NCBI GenBank assembly: GCA_029817715.1 | Contig: JARUPY010000290.1 | Span: forward strand, 1-64,000 | Direction: 5' to 3' | Length of the DNA stretch: 64,000 bases | From: Melastoma dodecandrum | Lineage: Eukaryota > Streptophyta > Magnoliopsida > Myrtales > Melastomataceae | Part shown: in pieces, positions 23,680 to 36,500 of the stretch | Layout: each line of letters starts with the position of its first letter | How positions within the stretch are numbered: position 1 is the stretch's first letter | The notes under the pieces: model-generated | Seen by the model: the letters and a program-made list of their open reading frames with translations, nothing else | The model's database searches: none | Told to the model about the DNA's origin: nothing | Position numbers and translations under genes: made by a program

Positions 23680-25163
23680 GGGACCGCTGACTAGCCACGT
23701 GTCGCCTATCTTAGTTCAGTCATGAGTGAAACTGAAGCAAATGACATAAGCAAGGTTCTACATACCTGTAAAGAATGCTTCGCGTGGGACTACACTGAGC
23801 TGTCTGGACTAAACCGGAACTTGGTTGAACATTGACTCCCGACACGCAACGATTTCAAGCCCGTAAAACAAACTCCGAGGAGGATGTGACGAGAAGTAGC
23901 TCAAATGGTTTACAATGAAATCAAGAAACTGTTTAAAGCCAGTTGCATCAGGACGGCTAAGTACGTAGACTGGATTTCTAGCATAGTACCCGTCGTAAAA
24001 AGAACGGCAAGATCAAGGTATGGATAGACTTTTGCGATCTAAATAAAGCAACACCTAAACACGAGTACCCATTGCCCATTGCTAACGACCTCATAGATAA
24101 GTCAGCTGGACATGAACTAATGTCCTTTATGGACGAATACTCTAGGTATAATCAAATCTTCATTGATGAAGAAGATGTCCACAAAACAGCATTCAGACGC
24201 CTTATCGGAATATTCGAATGGGTAGTTATGTCTTTCGGATTAAAGAATGTCGGAGCCACGTATCAAAGAACAATGAATCTAATTTTCTCTACTGTGATAG
24301 GAAAGACAATTGAGGTATACATTGATGATGTGGTGGTAAAATCCAAAAAGAAACAGGACCAGCATGTTCATCTAAGCGAAGCATTCGAAAAGATGCGAGC
24401 ACACAACCTCAAACTCAACCCGTTAAAGTGCGCTTTTGGGGTACAGAAGGCCCAATTCCTTAGATTCCTAGCACATCAACGGGAAATCGAAGTGGATCCT
24501 TTAAAAACTCACGCTGTTCAAAACTTCCCTACTCCTCGAAGCAAGAAGGAACTCCCAGCCTTCCTCGGGAGAGTCAATTATATACGCCGCTTCATTGGCA
24601 ACGTGGCATTTAAAACCAGCGCCTTCTTGTCGATTCTGAAGGAGCGGGAAAAGGGACAGATGGCTTGGACACCGCAACATGAGCGAGCTTTACATGAATT
24701 AAAGGATTATCTGATCAATCCCTCTGTCTTAGCGCCACCAGACAACAACGAACCATATATCCTTTATGTAGCTGCATCCCAGTCTACTATCGGGTCTATG
24801 CTAGCTCAGGAACAAGATGGAGTAGAAAGAGCGATTTATTACCCGTCTCGCCTTCTCACGGAGACAGAACAACAATATACTCCAACTGAGAAAGTGTGCC
24901 TTGTAGTATACTACTCAGTGGTAAAAATTAGACACTACATCGGATCTAATGATGTATACGTCATCTCTAAGACCCCTGTGACTAAGGTATTCTTTGACAA
25001 ACCTTTGCTCACGGGAAGAATCTACAAGTGGAGTCTGGTTCTCTCAGCCTACAATATTTACCACAAACCACAAGCTTCAGTTAAAGGTCACGCCTTGGCT
25101 AAATTCATCACTCATTATGGTGAAGGCAATCTCGATTCTTCACACGAAAAAGTCCACCCGTGA
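23680..25163 (+). pseudogene. Element A reverse transcriptase and first RNase H
   Basis: The piece 24072-25163 (363 codons) is open. It begins inside RT (PIANDLIDKSAGHELMSFMD), has the catalytic YIDD at residues 83-86, the FLGRVNYIRRFIGN connection motif and a first RNase H (ERAIYYPSRLLTETEQQYTP, LTGRIYKWSLVLSAYNI). The upstream part of RT (23700-24070) is recognisable but carries stops (for example at about 23834 and 23888). This is the best-preserved part of element A. Confidence 0.88.
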
Positions 25164-25175
25164 GAAAATTGGACC

Positions 25176-25560
25176 ATGTGGCTCGAGGGGTCCTCCAACA
25201 AGTTCGGAGCTGGCGTGGGCGTCTTTATTAAGACACCATGGAAGGCGGAAACTAGAGTGGCTTGTCACCTCATTGGGAAGGTAACTAATAATGAAGCAGA
25301 GTATGAGTCCCTGATCTTGGCCTTGCAAACCGCACTAGACTGGAAATTGGGAAACGTCAAAATATGTGGTGATTCCTAGTTGGTGATCCAACAACTCTTG
25401 GATCAAAACGAGTGTCATGTACCTAACCTCAGCCAATACCTACGAAGAACAAAAGAGCTCTTCGTGTGAATAGACACAACAGAGGTCATACATGTGAAGC
25501 GAGGCGACAACCAAGAAGCCAACTACTAAAAAAATGACACGACCCTGTTCTTAAGCAAAC
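25176..25560 (+). pseudogene. Element A second (archaeal-type) RNase H
   Basis: MWLEGSSNKFGAGVGVFIKT and NNEAEYESLILALQTAL match the second RNase H domain that marks Tat-lineage elements (aligned with WFDGSSAKSGVGIGL in element B). The first catalytic Asp is Glu here (LEGSS). A TAG at 25377-25379 interrupts the GDSQL motif. Confidence 0.8.
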
Positions 25561-25639
25561 GACCAGAGGTCCATGACGGCGCTGAGATAGAAAACAAGGA
25601 GGTTCATACTGCGAACCTATTCAAACAGAGAGGATTGGA

Positions 25640-26890
25640 GAGAATCAATATGACGATTCCTCGAAAATACTCGGGCGAAAGTCGAAAGAAATATTCGAGT
25701 AATCGCTTGGCACTATGCGCTACTCGACGGGGTCCTTTATAGAAAGACCAACGAGGACATCCTCTTAAGATGCGTCAATCTAGACGAAGCTATCCCGATC
25801 ATGATGGAAACACATGAAGGCTTATGTGGAGCGCATAACGAAGGAATTAAGATGAGTTGGTCGATCAAACGACATGGCTTTTACTAGCCATCAATGGTCA
25901 AGAACTGCATCGAGATGGCTAAAGCCTGTTAGGCTTGCCAGCAATGCGGGCCAGTAAACCGAACCCCGGCCACGGGCATGAACATCATAGTGAAACCATG
26001 GCCGTTTAGGACATGGGTACTGGACATTATGGGGAAAATCCATCCTCATTCGAGTAGAGGAGATGCTTATATACTCGTTGCCACGGACTACTTTACCAAG
26101 TGGGTAGAAGCGGTAGCATACAAGTTCATCAACCAAAAAGATGTAATTGAATTAATCAAGAACTCCATTGTCTACCTATACGGAATTCCCCAAAGCATAG
26201 TGGTAGACAACGCAAGGATATTCAATGGGCTGAAGATTTTGGGTTTAAAATACTCAATTCGACCCCATACTACCCTCAATCAAATGGGCAAGCAGGGGCC
26301 TCTAACAAACTCATAAAGCGGGTTATACAGAGGAAGATCGGGGATAACCCATGCACGTGGCACACTCTGCTTCAGGAGACATTATGGGCTTTCCGAGTTA
26401 GAAAGAGGGAAAGCACGGACGTTGCACCGTTCAACCTTGTGTACGGCCAGGACGCGATGCTGCCAACAGAAGTGCGACATTGATCGTTTAGACTCCTTAA
26501 AAACCTTGGAGAGCACGAGAGGTACGATGGAGACATGCATATTGAATTGAAAAACCTAACAACTACAATGATCAACGTGCTGAACCATCTAGAAGCTCAT
26601 AAAAAGAACATCGCCCGTTATTACAACAAGAAAGTGGTCCCTAGATCCTTTAGCAAAGGTGATCTAGTCTGGAACTGAGACTACCCAAAGGAGTTCGCGA
26701 CTATTTTCATGGAAAATGAACACCAAATTGGGAAGGCCCTTTCCAGGTAGTTGAAACTCACCTTGGGAATTCATACTGCTTAGGAGAGCTTGATGGATTC
26801 GTTCATGAACGCAAGATCAATGGCAAATACTTGAAAATGTATAAGCCAACAATGTGGGAAATGCACAAAAACATCATTTCAAAACGTTTC
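25640..26890 (+). pseudogene. Element A integrase (broken)
   Basis: The zinc-binding region is visible at about 25800-25945 in several frames. The open piece 25978-26316 has TWVLDIMGKIHPHSS (first Asp) and SIVVDNARIF (second Asp), matching element B's integrase. A frameshift removes the catalytic Glu region, and the remaining C-terminal part runs in pieces to about 26890 (KMYKPTMWEMHKNIISK). Confidence 0.82.
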
Positions 26891-26986
26891 CCCACGACGG
26901 GGGCCAGATACAAATGTAGTTCTTCAAGCAAGAGGCAAATAATGCAATAGGTGCTTCGTTCGATCCATCAAGCCGGCCGCCAGAAT

Positions 26987-29718
26987 CTACTTTGCCTCGA
27001 CATCCAAGGCTTCGTCCCACTCCCTCTCCAGATTATCCCTCTCTTGGTTAGCGGCCGCGCGCTCAGCTGCTTCGTCGACCCGAGTAGCATTCAGGCTTGC
27101 GTGGGTAGCGTCAAGGTTCCTCTGGAGGCACTGGAGAGTAGCCAACAGCTCTTCCCTTCGTTTGAGGAGATTGGCTTCCTTAAGAGACAGCTCATGCACC
27201 CGAACAGAAGATGGAAGCAGCTGGGACAAGTACGACTTCTTTTCCTCCAGCTTCGCCTTGAGCGCGAGACCCTCTTGTCATTCTCTCCAAGAACGCCAAA
27301 GGAATCTCCGAGAAAGGGAGAGCCTCACCCGCAACTCCTACAAATTAGCACCCACTCGGCCCAGCTCGTCCGTCACAGATGATAATGTTCAGTGCTAACC
27401 CCGCGCTCTAAGGTGATGATGAAAGAGGCGAGTAGAGAATGCAGGAGCTGCTAGAGATATGATTAAATCAGATGCCCACTTGAGAGCAAGGCATAGGTAT
27501 AACTCTAACAAGGATCTTGCCAGAGGCGCATGCGCTAGTGGACCTTGGGAAGCCTCCGTCGCCTGGTTCTAGGGGGCTTTTGTCGCCTGGCCTTGAGGGG
27601 CTTCTATCGCCTCGTTTCGAGAAACATCCCTTGCTTCGCTAAAGGGAGTCTCTATCGTCTGCTCTTGAAGGGCTCCTGTCACCCGACCGCAAAAAACCTT
27701 CGCCGACATTTATTGGGCGACGACAACATCATCAACCAAGGAGTTTTTGGCTTCACCCTCTGGTTGCGAGGGCGGAACTTCAGGTACCACCTTGCTCAGG
27801 GACTCCACCCTGGATGGCTGCTTGGGATGGCCTCGACCGCCTAACCAGGAAACAATAGGGACGTAGTCATCACCAACGGTAGAAGGAACGCCGGAAGCAC
27901 CTTGTTCGGCAAATGAATTAACGTCACTGAGGAATACACCTACCAAGAAACAAGGCATCTAAAAGTATAATACCTGATGCATTCCCGGAAGACACCCGCT
28001 CGGGAATGGGGTGCCCAACAGGAGCCCCTGGCAATACTTGGGCGACGTGCCCAAATGACGCTTGCGTAGCCTGACGGGCTCCTTCCGAAGGCAAGCCTGT
28101 GGAGGAAGGCCTAGTCCTTCTGATGCCTGTAACACAAAAGGGTCAGCCTATGCACCTAAGACCAACCAAATCGAGATGAACTGAGTTAACATACCCGAGG
28201 AGGACGCATCATCGCATGACGGTCGCTTCCTCGAACATCTCCCACTTGAACTGGGAAGTGTTGAGGAGGGGGCAAATCTGCCTCTTTAATCAACCTAGGA
28301 GAGGCTTGCAGCGCTCCCCAAATTGGGTATCAGGCAAAGGAAAATAATGGGGATCGGCCACCCGACGGCTCTGAACTAATTTGAGCCATAGGAAGGTATG
28401 GCCATTGAGACTGCTCAATCAGGCCAGACACCAAAGCAGACGCCGCCCAATGGTGTAGCTGCTGATTCTTGGACTTGGAAAACGGGACGGCCAGACAGTG
28501 AGTAAAGCCAAGTTGACGGACATAGAGTTGAGGATTATACGCCTCAAACGTCATGCCACTAGAATCCACTCCCACCAAGTCCCTAGCAAAGAGAGCCGGG
28601 CGGAGATATTCAACCCTCTCCGGGTGAAGCGCTTCCCACTCCCTAGGGAAAGGATGCCAGAAGCATATCGTGTCCGGATTGCCATCCGAATACAGATCCG
28701 CCAAGGTTCGCACACGGCCAGCAACTCCAAAGCGGGCCCAGTACTTAGAGGAACCTGCTACGACAACTTGAGAAACCCGGGAAATACAAAGCAATCCACA
28801 GGTACACGATCCACAAGGGGTCATCTGTCCGATATCCAAAAAAGTTAGTCGAGTCGATCGTCGCCTGGTAAAGCCCGCGGTAAATCAGATTCAACAAAAA
28901 GGGGGGGGCAAAGGCCACAGCCTCCGGCTGATCCGCATTGGCAGCGTCAACGAGACTGGCGGCCAGCCCAACCATGTAGGAACTGGGATGCTTTCTCCGA
29001 TTGCAGAAGATGTACTTGGATAACCACTCCAAGTAGAACTCAAACTCCTCCTGGGGTCCCCATCTACCCTCAGAAACGTGCCGCTTGGCCACTTTGCTGA
29101 TGCGCGATGAGGGATTAAACTCCAAGTCGTCGCGTTGGTAATCAAACCAAAGGGGGGCTCCAGAAAGACTGCAACCAGTCAGGAAGCAGACATCCTCTAA
29201 GGTAATCGACATCGGTCCCTTGGGGAGGTAGAAGAAGTTCACGACGAGGCTCTAGAATGACAAGAACCCTACGCACAAGGGCAAGTTGGGCTCGACTAGG
29301 GAGCAACACACATTGATCAAGGCCTTCATCCCCATCGCTTTCCAGACAGCACATTTCATCTCCATCCATTTGGAAACCCACTCTTTATGCGCCTCGATCC
29401 TGGGTGAAGGGAAGCAACGAAGGTGCGTCCTTGCGGACGGTCCCCACCCAGACGGATTGAACTCGCCAGCAGGCAACTTGCTAGTAGAAAGGAAAAACTT
29501 TTCCGTATTAGAAAGAATTAGATGCTTGGCATTAGGGACAAACGGACCTAGGGTTTGTTGGTCCGACATCGGCGTGCCAAAATCGAACTATACTTCATGG
29601 CAAGGAAAAATGTGAAACTGACGGGACTCAGCAAAACCCCGTTGAAAGTTAGCCACATCACCCTCCTCACGGTTCGAAAGAGCTGGGGATGACGGGGATG
29701 AAGCACCGGAGTCCATAG
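26987..29718 (-). pseudogene. Element A antisense plant mobile domain (PMD) gene, decayed
   Basis: It lies antisense to gag-pol between integrase and the 3' LTR. Pieces in order: start region MDSGASSPSSPALSNREEG (ATG about 29718), 29252-29569, the PMD core 28745-29242 (FFYLPKGPMSITLEDVCFLT, GPQEEFEFYLEWLSKYIFC, LWIVYLWIALYFPGF), 28330-28839 (MTFEAYNPQLYVRQLGF) and a C-terminal coiled coil 26987-27229 (heptad-like Leu/Glu/Arg pattern). Each has a colinear counterpart in the PMD gene of element B. An in-frame TAG (about 29252) and a frame change near 28800 break it. PMD is found in host factors such as MAIN/MAIL1 and in many transposons. Confidence 0.82.
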
Positions 29719-29810
29719 AGTTTTGGGAAAGAGAACAAGGGTTTCTAGGAATGCAAAGGAAGGAGAAGGGTTTGTCGATCATTTGAAAGGGAAACCTTGG
29801 TCCCAAAAGA

Positions 29811-29820
29811 CTTTATATTC
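29811..29820 (-). promoter_or_regulatory. TATA-like box of the element A antisense PMD gene
   Basis: GAATATAAAG on the minus strand lies about 95 bp before the first ATG (29718), the same arrangement as the clearer TATA box of the PMD gene in element B. Confidence 0.45.
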
Positions 29821-30776
29821 TCATAAACCGACAAACGGCTAAGGCCCAAGAAAAACATTGTTTGACAACCAAGGCCCAAAAAGGTGCGTCACTTCGCTTG
29901 AAAACTGATGACGTTTCGAAAGTCATGAGTAGGTAGGCGAAGAGACTCTAAAATCCGCAGTTATTTCTCATCCAAATCTATTCATTACATAGGTTTGACT
30001 GACGATGAATGTACATTCGAAAGACGTTTCCTACCCTTAGTGAAATGTTCTCTATTGAAGATCTTACGAGCCTTCCGAGAGAGCCAAGGGTTAATCCGCA
30101 AGAGGTGGTTACACATGAGCCCGGAGAATATCTTTCGCTCTGAACAACGAGCTTCGGGGCACGCCAATGCAGCAGCACGAGGAGGCCCTAGTCCTTCAAG
30201 GGATACCAATAAGGGTCTCCCAAGAGCCGTCAGGCTGACGAACTGAGGACGGAGCATTCCATCGTGGTTTCTCACCGATCCCAAGGGCCGGCGCTGCTCG
30301 AAAGCGGCGAAGGCTGGCTTAACCGAATACCACCCGGGACGCCGCGTCGAGGACTTGTTCATACCCTCTCTCCTTCAAGGAGATGGGAGGTGGAGAATTT
30401 GGAAACCACCCTCATAAGATGATGGACATAGGCTCTCATGCAAGCTAAGGTGATGGACATAGATCCTGGGTAAAAGACTGGATAACAGAAAAAACTATGG
30501 TTTCGCTATTTTCAGATGAGATGGTGTGCGATTTAGAAGACGAATCGGGCATCGATATTTATAGCGGGTTATGAGGAAAATCAATGCTCTAACCGAAGAT
30601 ATTATGATAGAGATTTCGGGGATTCCAACAGTGTTTTCAGAAATCTCAACCGATGCACATCGGGATATCAATGGTCAAGGATTTATGTTCACACGCTACT
30701 TAATTGCAGGGGAATGATTACGTGGTCTTTTTTAAGGCGAGACAGGTAACTCAGTCTGCCTTGAGTGGGCTTTATA
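29821..30776. other. Element A 3' non-coding region with polypurine tract
   Basis: No domain-bearing frame was found between the antisense gene and the 3' LTR. A purine-rich TTGAGTGGGCTTTATA run (about 30761-30776) lies against the LTR start and would be the polypurine tract, comparable to AAAAGGGGGGCTTA in element B. Confidence 0.55.
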
Positions 30777-31514
30777 TGTTTAGCAACAGAAATTCTAGGC
30801 CACAGATCTCGGTCTCATCTGTGGATCAACGGTCCAAAATACAGGCCCAAGGGACATGAAACATAGTAAGGAGGAGACCACGGAAACACACCAGGCGAAT
30901 GCTTGTTGGGTGAAGCAGTCATCAAGCGACAGGGTTATTGGGCGACGGGCGACAAGGATCAACAAAGCGACAAGCGACAGTCAACTGGGCGAACGAGGAA
31001 ACACTACGGCGAAGGCCAATAGGCGGTGCGGACGATTAGTGGCTGTTAAGGCAGATTCCAGAAGATCTCAGGATTTAGAAGGGAATTGTTACCAAGTTTG
31101 ATCATATGGAAAGAAGATTTTCTATCAAGACTGGTGACAAAGGAAGCGTAATATATGTAATATTTCGTTACCGTACATACGTAGGTCTAGCTTAGTATAA
31201 ATAGTCGTTCTTAGGCATTGTATAAACACCTCTCTACAGACGGACTTATTGTCATTATTATTATCACGCATTCCAACGTTCAAGCTCTCCTTGTGCTCTT
31301 GCGTTTTTGCTTCCCTCTGAAAACATCGTCGATGGCATCCATAAATGCTTCTACTTAAGGGTGTACGTCCGCTGCCTTCCTCCTCTCTTTCTTTTTCATA
31401 TGGCGACCACACACACACACATACAACGAACCTCTAGGCAACAGTTGCTCGTAGTGCCAGAGATTTCCAACATGTTTGGATCTGGCTTGTCCGCGGTCAC
31501 TTTCGGAGCGAACA
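30777..31514 (+). repeat. Element A 3' LTR
   Basis: This 738-bp partner of 6080-6813 begins TGTTTAGCAACAG and ends GAGCGAACA. Relative to the 5' LTR it differs by many substitutions and short indels, showing an old insertion. Confidence 0.9.
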
Positions 31515-32229
31515 ATCGTGAAAATATTTCACATTTTAGGACATTTATTTTTGAAATTCCGCATATAATGTCATGAACTTTGCTTTATAAAAGTCAATTT
31601 CACTGCTTAAGGAATTCAACTTTTATAAAAGCCGAATTCAAAGTATTATTTCAATAATTCCGAAGGTAAATGTGCTAAACTTTTCACGTTAATTAGAAAC
31701 AAAGCTCCAAGAAATAGCTCGCTCACTTTCAGATGACGAATATTTTCTAACTCCTCCCCACCACCACCACCCCTACAAAATCGTCTGCGAACTAACGGTA
31801 AATAATAATGAAGCCCCTTTACAAGGGGATTTGTTGTGTTTGGACATATTAAATATTTGTACTTGAATATGGTCTAATCTATTAACTTATCTCCCTTCAT
31901 GCAAAGGAAAAAAAAAGAGGAGTTTGTTACATTACAATGTCGCCGATATTCTAGATAAGATGTGCCAAATATATGCTATTCTTAAATTCCAAGCATCCTA
32001 AAATGGTGAATAAATCCACGTAGTTGCTGTTTTTCAGGATAATGCAGCCCAAGTGGGGTGGGACAGGACACCCCACCACACCCAATTCATGAAAATGCAT
32101 GATGAATAGACATTTAACTTTTTTTTTATCATTTCCCCTGCCTTCAATCACTTCATCATCTTCATTCTTCAACCCCCTCCAAAGAAAAACTAAGAAAACA
32201 AAAGGAGGGAGGAGGGGCGGCTGGTTGTA
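31515..32229. other. Intergenic DNA right of element A
   Basis: AT-rich host sequence with no gene or repeat recognised. The end nearest 32230 would contain the promoter and 5' UTR of the small plus-strand gene. Confidence 0.5.
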
Positions 32230-32847
32230 ATGAAATTGATGGCCTTAAGACAACCAAGGACACCACGTTTGGCTTCTTCCCTAACCCCTTGTAGGCCAAT
32301 CCCCAGGAAGCACTCCTGCTCTGTCCTGATGCTTGCGGACAGCAACAACAGTTCCCAGGTGAGTAGGAGGAGGAACAGCAGTCCTCTGCAGATCAAGTCG
32401 ATATCCGGAGACCAGGTACTAAGTTGTTCCTCTCTAAAAAGCACTTCTTTTCAGTCACGATGATCGAGTAAGGAGCATATTTGAGATCGGAATTATGGTG
32501 TTAGGTGTTTGAGAATAATTCAGAGGGAATAGTTTGTTACATGAGTGAAAGTGGGGAGATGATCTGTGAAGGGTATGATGAAGGCCCCAGGTATGATACC
32601 ACCACCCCTACCCCTTCAATGGTCTCTCCACTTCATTTTTCCAGGTAGGCCGAATCGCGAGAAACCCGAGACTGTATTATTCCTCACTGATCTTTGGTAT
32701 AAATGGGTTCTTTTTTATTTCCCTTTTCTAATCAGGGATGCTGAGATCATTGATCTTCTGCAGAGGAACTGGGTTCGACTTGGTGATGGTAGCTGTCCAT
32801 TGTACAAATTAGACAAAGGGGCTGCTGCTCTTCTGCAGGACTTTTAA
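32230..32847 (+). CDS. Small four-exon gene, unknown product (109 aa)
   Basis: Joining 32230-32358, 32379-32415, 32645-32696 and 32736-32847 at GT-AG borders gives 330 nt, an exact multiple of three, ending TAA. The first exon (MKLMALRQPRTPRLASSLTP...) is Arg/Ser/Pro-rich with few acidic residues, like a plastid or mitochondrial targeting peptide. The last exon encodes a short conserved-looking domain (DAEIIDLLQRNWVRLGDG...LYKLDKGAAALLQDF). I do not recognise the family. It converges with FAB1, 0.7 kb away. The model rests on splice signals and phase only. Confidence 0.5.
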
Positions 32848-33531
32848 GCCTATACAACAAATGAGTTGATCAGTTGTGTGTAATTGGAAGCTCGCATTCC
32901 CGTAAGATTTGTACCTTATGAGGACCTGAAAAAGTGGGAATTTAACCTGGCACAAATGGCAATAAGGGGAAAGATGAATAAACGATGTCCCCTCTATGCA
33001 ATTAGAGTTTTACACTCTTTCTGTTATTAGTCCTCTGTATTTCCATTCGCTTCCTGTCACAAATCTGACAGATTAGAGGCCGAAGGAGCATACGATTATC
33101 CATTGCCTTGTCTAACATCAGACTGAGTACAAAGGAACAGAATCATGCACAATCTTTCTTTCTACATGATGTTCATCATAAGCAGTTTTTGACTGTACCA
33201 AATGCCGAGCCAAAGATTACCTCAAGCTTCACTAAAAATAAGACCTATGGAATAAGCTGTTTACAAAAGAACACGTTTCTTTTCTGTACATAAGATTTCC
33301 CCATCTCCGGGCATCTAATATTTGCACCTTGTGATAGGTTACTTCGGCTCAGTAAAAGTGAAAGCCTTAGCTACAAGCTTCCTATGTAAACAATTAAGGG
33401 TCTGAGTATTTTTTTTTTTTTCGACAACCCCTGAAAGAACTTCTTACCCAAAAGAATCGACCCTGGTAAAATGAAACAGATGTCATCTTACCACCGCAAT
33501 CAACAAGTATCTGATGAAGAGAAAACATCTG
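32848..33531. other. Intergenic region between two convergent genes
   Basis: Contains the 3' UTRs of the small plus-strand gene and of FAB1 on the minus strand. No other feature was recognised. Confidence 0.6.
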
Positions 33532-36500
33532 TCACCCCTCCAGTGGCGTGTCCTGTGTGTCTTCCTCACGCAGATCAGACTGTGATCCACTCGGGATGAT
33601 AGTCGGAGGAGACCACTGATCAGGAACCATGAGAAAATACATAGTCATAGCTTTCCTGAATCTCTTTTTGTATTGCTTTGGAGAAATCACAGTCGGAGGG
33701 GCATTCTTCGGCCCACCAAGAATTCCTGAAGCCTTGACCCAGGTCTCGAGGTGCTTGTCCCATGTGTATTGACGCATGAAGTCGATGATTCCGAGCACCA
33801 ACTCGTGCTTCTCTTCATCGATCCCAACCAGTAATGAATAATCCATCACGTCAATGGACTGCAGGGCATAAAATCGTCAGTACCACAATGGCAGTACTGA
33901 AATAAGTAAATAGAGTTTCCCTCGAGAGTAAAGTTGGTGCTTTTCAATTGCTGTAATTGACTGAATATACTCGTCCACTGTTCCAATTATTCGATTGAAA
34001 CTGTCATAAACTGTGTCCTTTATGCAAATTTCTACTACATCAGCATCATTGAATTTTTGGATTGGAAATTAGCATAGGACTAAATTTGTAAGTATTACAC
34101 TCCCGAAAAGATTATTAAAAGAAGGATTTGTCATTCATCAGTGAAACAATTTTGCAACCAGGTATAAATCTACAAAAAAGAAGGGAAGGAGCTTACTGCA
34201 AGAAAAGAAGTATCATTCCAAACAGCCCTTTCGAGCAACCTCTTCGCCTTGTTCCCCAAAAAAATGGGGGCAGTTGGCATTGATTCAATCAAGTTTTGAT
34301 CCAGGAGAACCTTGTTGGCACCACTAGAATCTGGATTATACCGAGAGCGGGAAGAACCCTTCAAATCATATAATCTTATGACATTTCGCTGGAATAAAAG
34401 GTTCTCCATCACAAGAACATCCATCTTGAACTCTTTGCCTCCTTTTATATTTTTTGATGTTACCTATAGAAAAGAAAAGTGAATTTGTAAGTGTCAACTA
34501 TTACTCAATATAAGCATCAAGGATATATGCTGGATATACTGTGAAAAGCATTGTCACATACACTTGGTTGAGCATAGGATGACGATAATCAATTAAAATC
34601 TAGCCGCACCTAATAAAAAATTTCACCACATAAGTAAAAGATTCTGCATTTGAGAGCTTCCTGCAGAAGAACTACTCTAAATTACTAATTGAAAATACAA
34701 GAAGAAATCTACTATAAATTCCAGGTTCTTAAAGATTAATTGCACTTTTTTTTTTGTAGGAAAGGATGTATATTAGATGGTTAATAATAGGTCAGTTACA
34801 AGCCAAATTCTCCTCAGAAGGGAGTTCCCCAGTAGGAAGACCCTGCAAAACATCCAAAATAAAATCAGGAGGAAAAAGAAAATGAAGAGAAATCCTCCTC
34901 CTGCCACAATGCCCATTGGACACTTAAGAAGCTCTGCCACTTATCAGAAGGGTTCCAAAACTGGTCCCTTCAAAATTTAAACAAGACCACACCTAGTCAA
35001 CAGTAAGATCATCTATTTCCCAACTAATAATCAAGTCCATTTTCTTTCACTTGGTCTTTCCATCATAGACATTAAAAAATGGAAGTTCAGAAGAATATCT
35101 TGGAGAAAAAGCCCTGATGTGTTTATGCTCCTGGTTTGTGCAGGATACTGGATATGGATAAACAGTCATGTCTTTGCAAATATTACAATGAAGCTATGCC
35201 TCGTACTCATTGTTTAACAAAGAAGCTTCTGGATCCTCATAGAATTGTTTCGTGGGGTCTGATCCTAATAAGTTAAAGGTTAAGCCAATGTGGACTCATT
35301 AATATTGTCCTAGGAGTTCTCTAATTCTTCAAATTACATGGATCAGACCCCACAAAACAATTGCTAGGGCACGACACTGGTCTTAAGTGGGAAAATCAGG
35401 CACACAAATTGCTAGTGCCGCATTTTTTGAATCACCTACTTCTTCAGCTTAAAGTAGCTACAAGATTGCAAACATTCGGTTCATAACGCATTCATGTGTT
35501 GTCCACGATAGTATACCTGATAAATTCCAAGTATCTTTGCAAGGCAAGTGGGGCTTCTTGTATCAATTGATTCAGACAAGTACTTGAAATATGCAGGAGC
35601 GAATTCAATGAACGATTCCAGCTCTGTCTTTGTCACTTGCTTTATAACAAAGCGTTCATCCAATGTCTTTGCAAAAAAGGCGTTGCTCTTTCCACCCTGA
35701 GCACTCCACTTCTTACACCGACTAAGAGACCTCACATAATCTGCCTCAGATGGACAGCATTTCTGTCTTAATGCTTCAAAGCTCTTTGCATAGTAACAGG
35801 TCACAGAATATTTTGCCTTACCAAGTGGCCCATCATCTCCAAAGGAAACTTTGGCATGCAATGCCTTTGTATATGAAACTGCTTCTAAACTTGCTGAGCC
35901 ACGAGATCCAAACATTGACATTGAATTATCAACTACAGACCCTAGACTCTTTTCAGAATGCATATCATCAGATGATTGAAATAGGTGGAAACTAGAAGAA
36001 TCGGTAGATGATAGTGCAGCCCCCGGTTCTCCATCTCTAAGTTTTTCTCTCTCATCCAAGAGTTGAGACTGATAGGCAGCACATGTCAATGCATATGCTA
36101 TAATGCTAGTGAGTTCATCATCATAGACAGGAATTACTGTATCATTCACGCCGACAGGCAGAAGCTGCCGACCTCCACCTTGAATCTCTAGCTCCTGAAG
36201 GCATGAGATGTACAAGGGATTATATGCATTAAGCAAATCAAGTTTTAGAGAACCCGATAGGAGGTTCTTATAGGAGCGATAAAAGGTCATAAGGGGCATT
36301 CCTAATGAGCCAGGATCCTTGCCATTATAATCAGACTCTACGGCAGACAGGTTTGTCCACATCAGTTTGCTTAAATCATCCGAAAAACCATTGAAAGCTA
36401 AAGGCCCAGCAGGGCCTTCACCCCTCAAAGAACTCATGACAGCCGAATCTGACAGGGCAGATGAAATTTCCTTTTTTGTGTGAGAAATTTGTTGATTTCC

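Larger units (their letters stand above)
6080..31514 (+). mobile_element. Element A: old Tat-lineage Ty3/gypsy LTR retrotransposon with nested insertions
   Basis: Two same-orientation LTRs (6080-6813 and 30777-31514), both starting TGTTTAGCAAC and ending GAGCGAACA, enclose gag (7440-8950, 11650-12049, 22374-22740), protease, reverse transcriptase, two RNase H domains and integrase (to about 26890), then an antisense PMD gene (26987-29718). Two RNase H domains, PR-RT-RH-INT order and the antisense gene before the 3' LTR fit the Tat lineage. The 10.3-kb block 12050-22373 and an unassigned stretch of up to 2.7 kb (8950-11650) interrupt gag. The LTRs differ by many substitutions and indels, so the element is old. 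The flanking five bases do not match (GCTGC left, ATCGT right), so no target duplication is visible. Confidence 0.9.
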
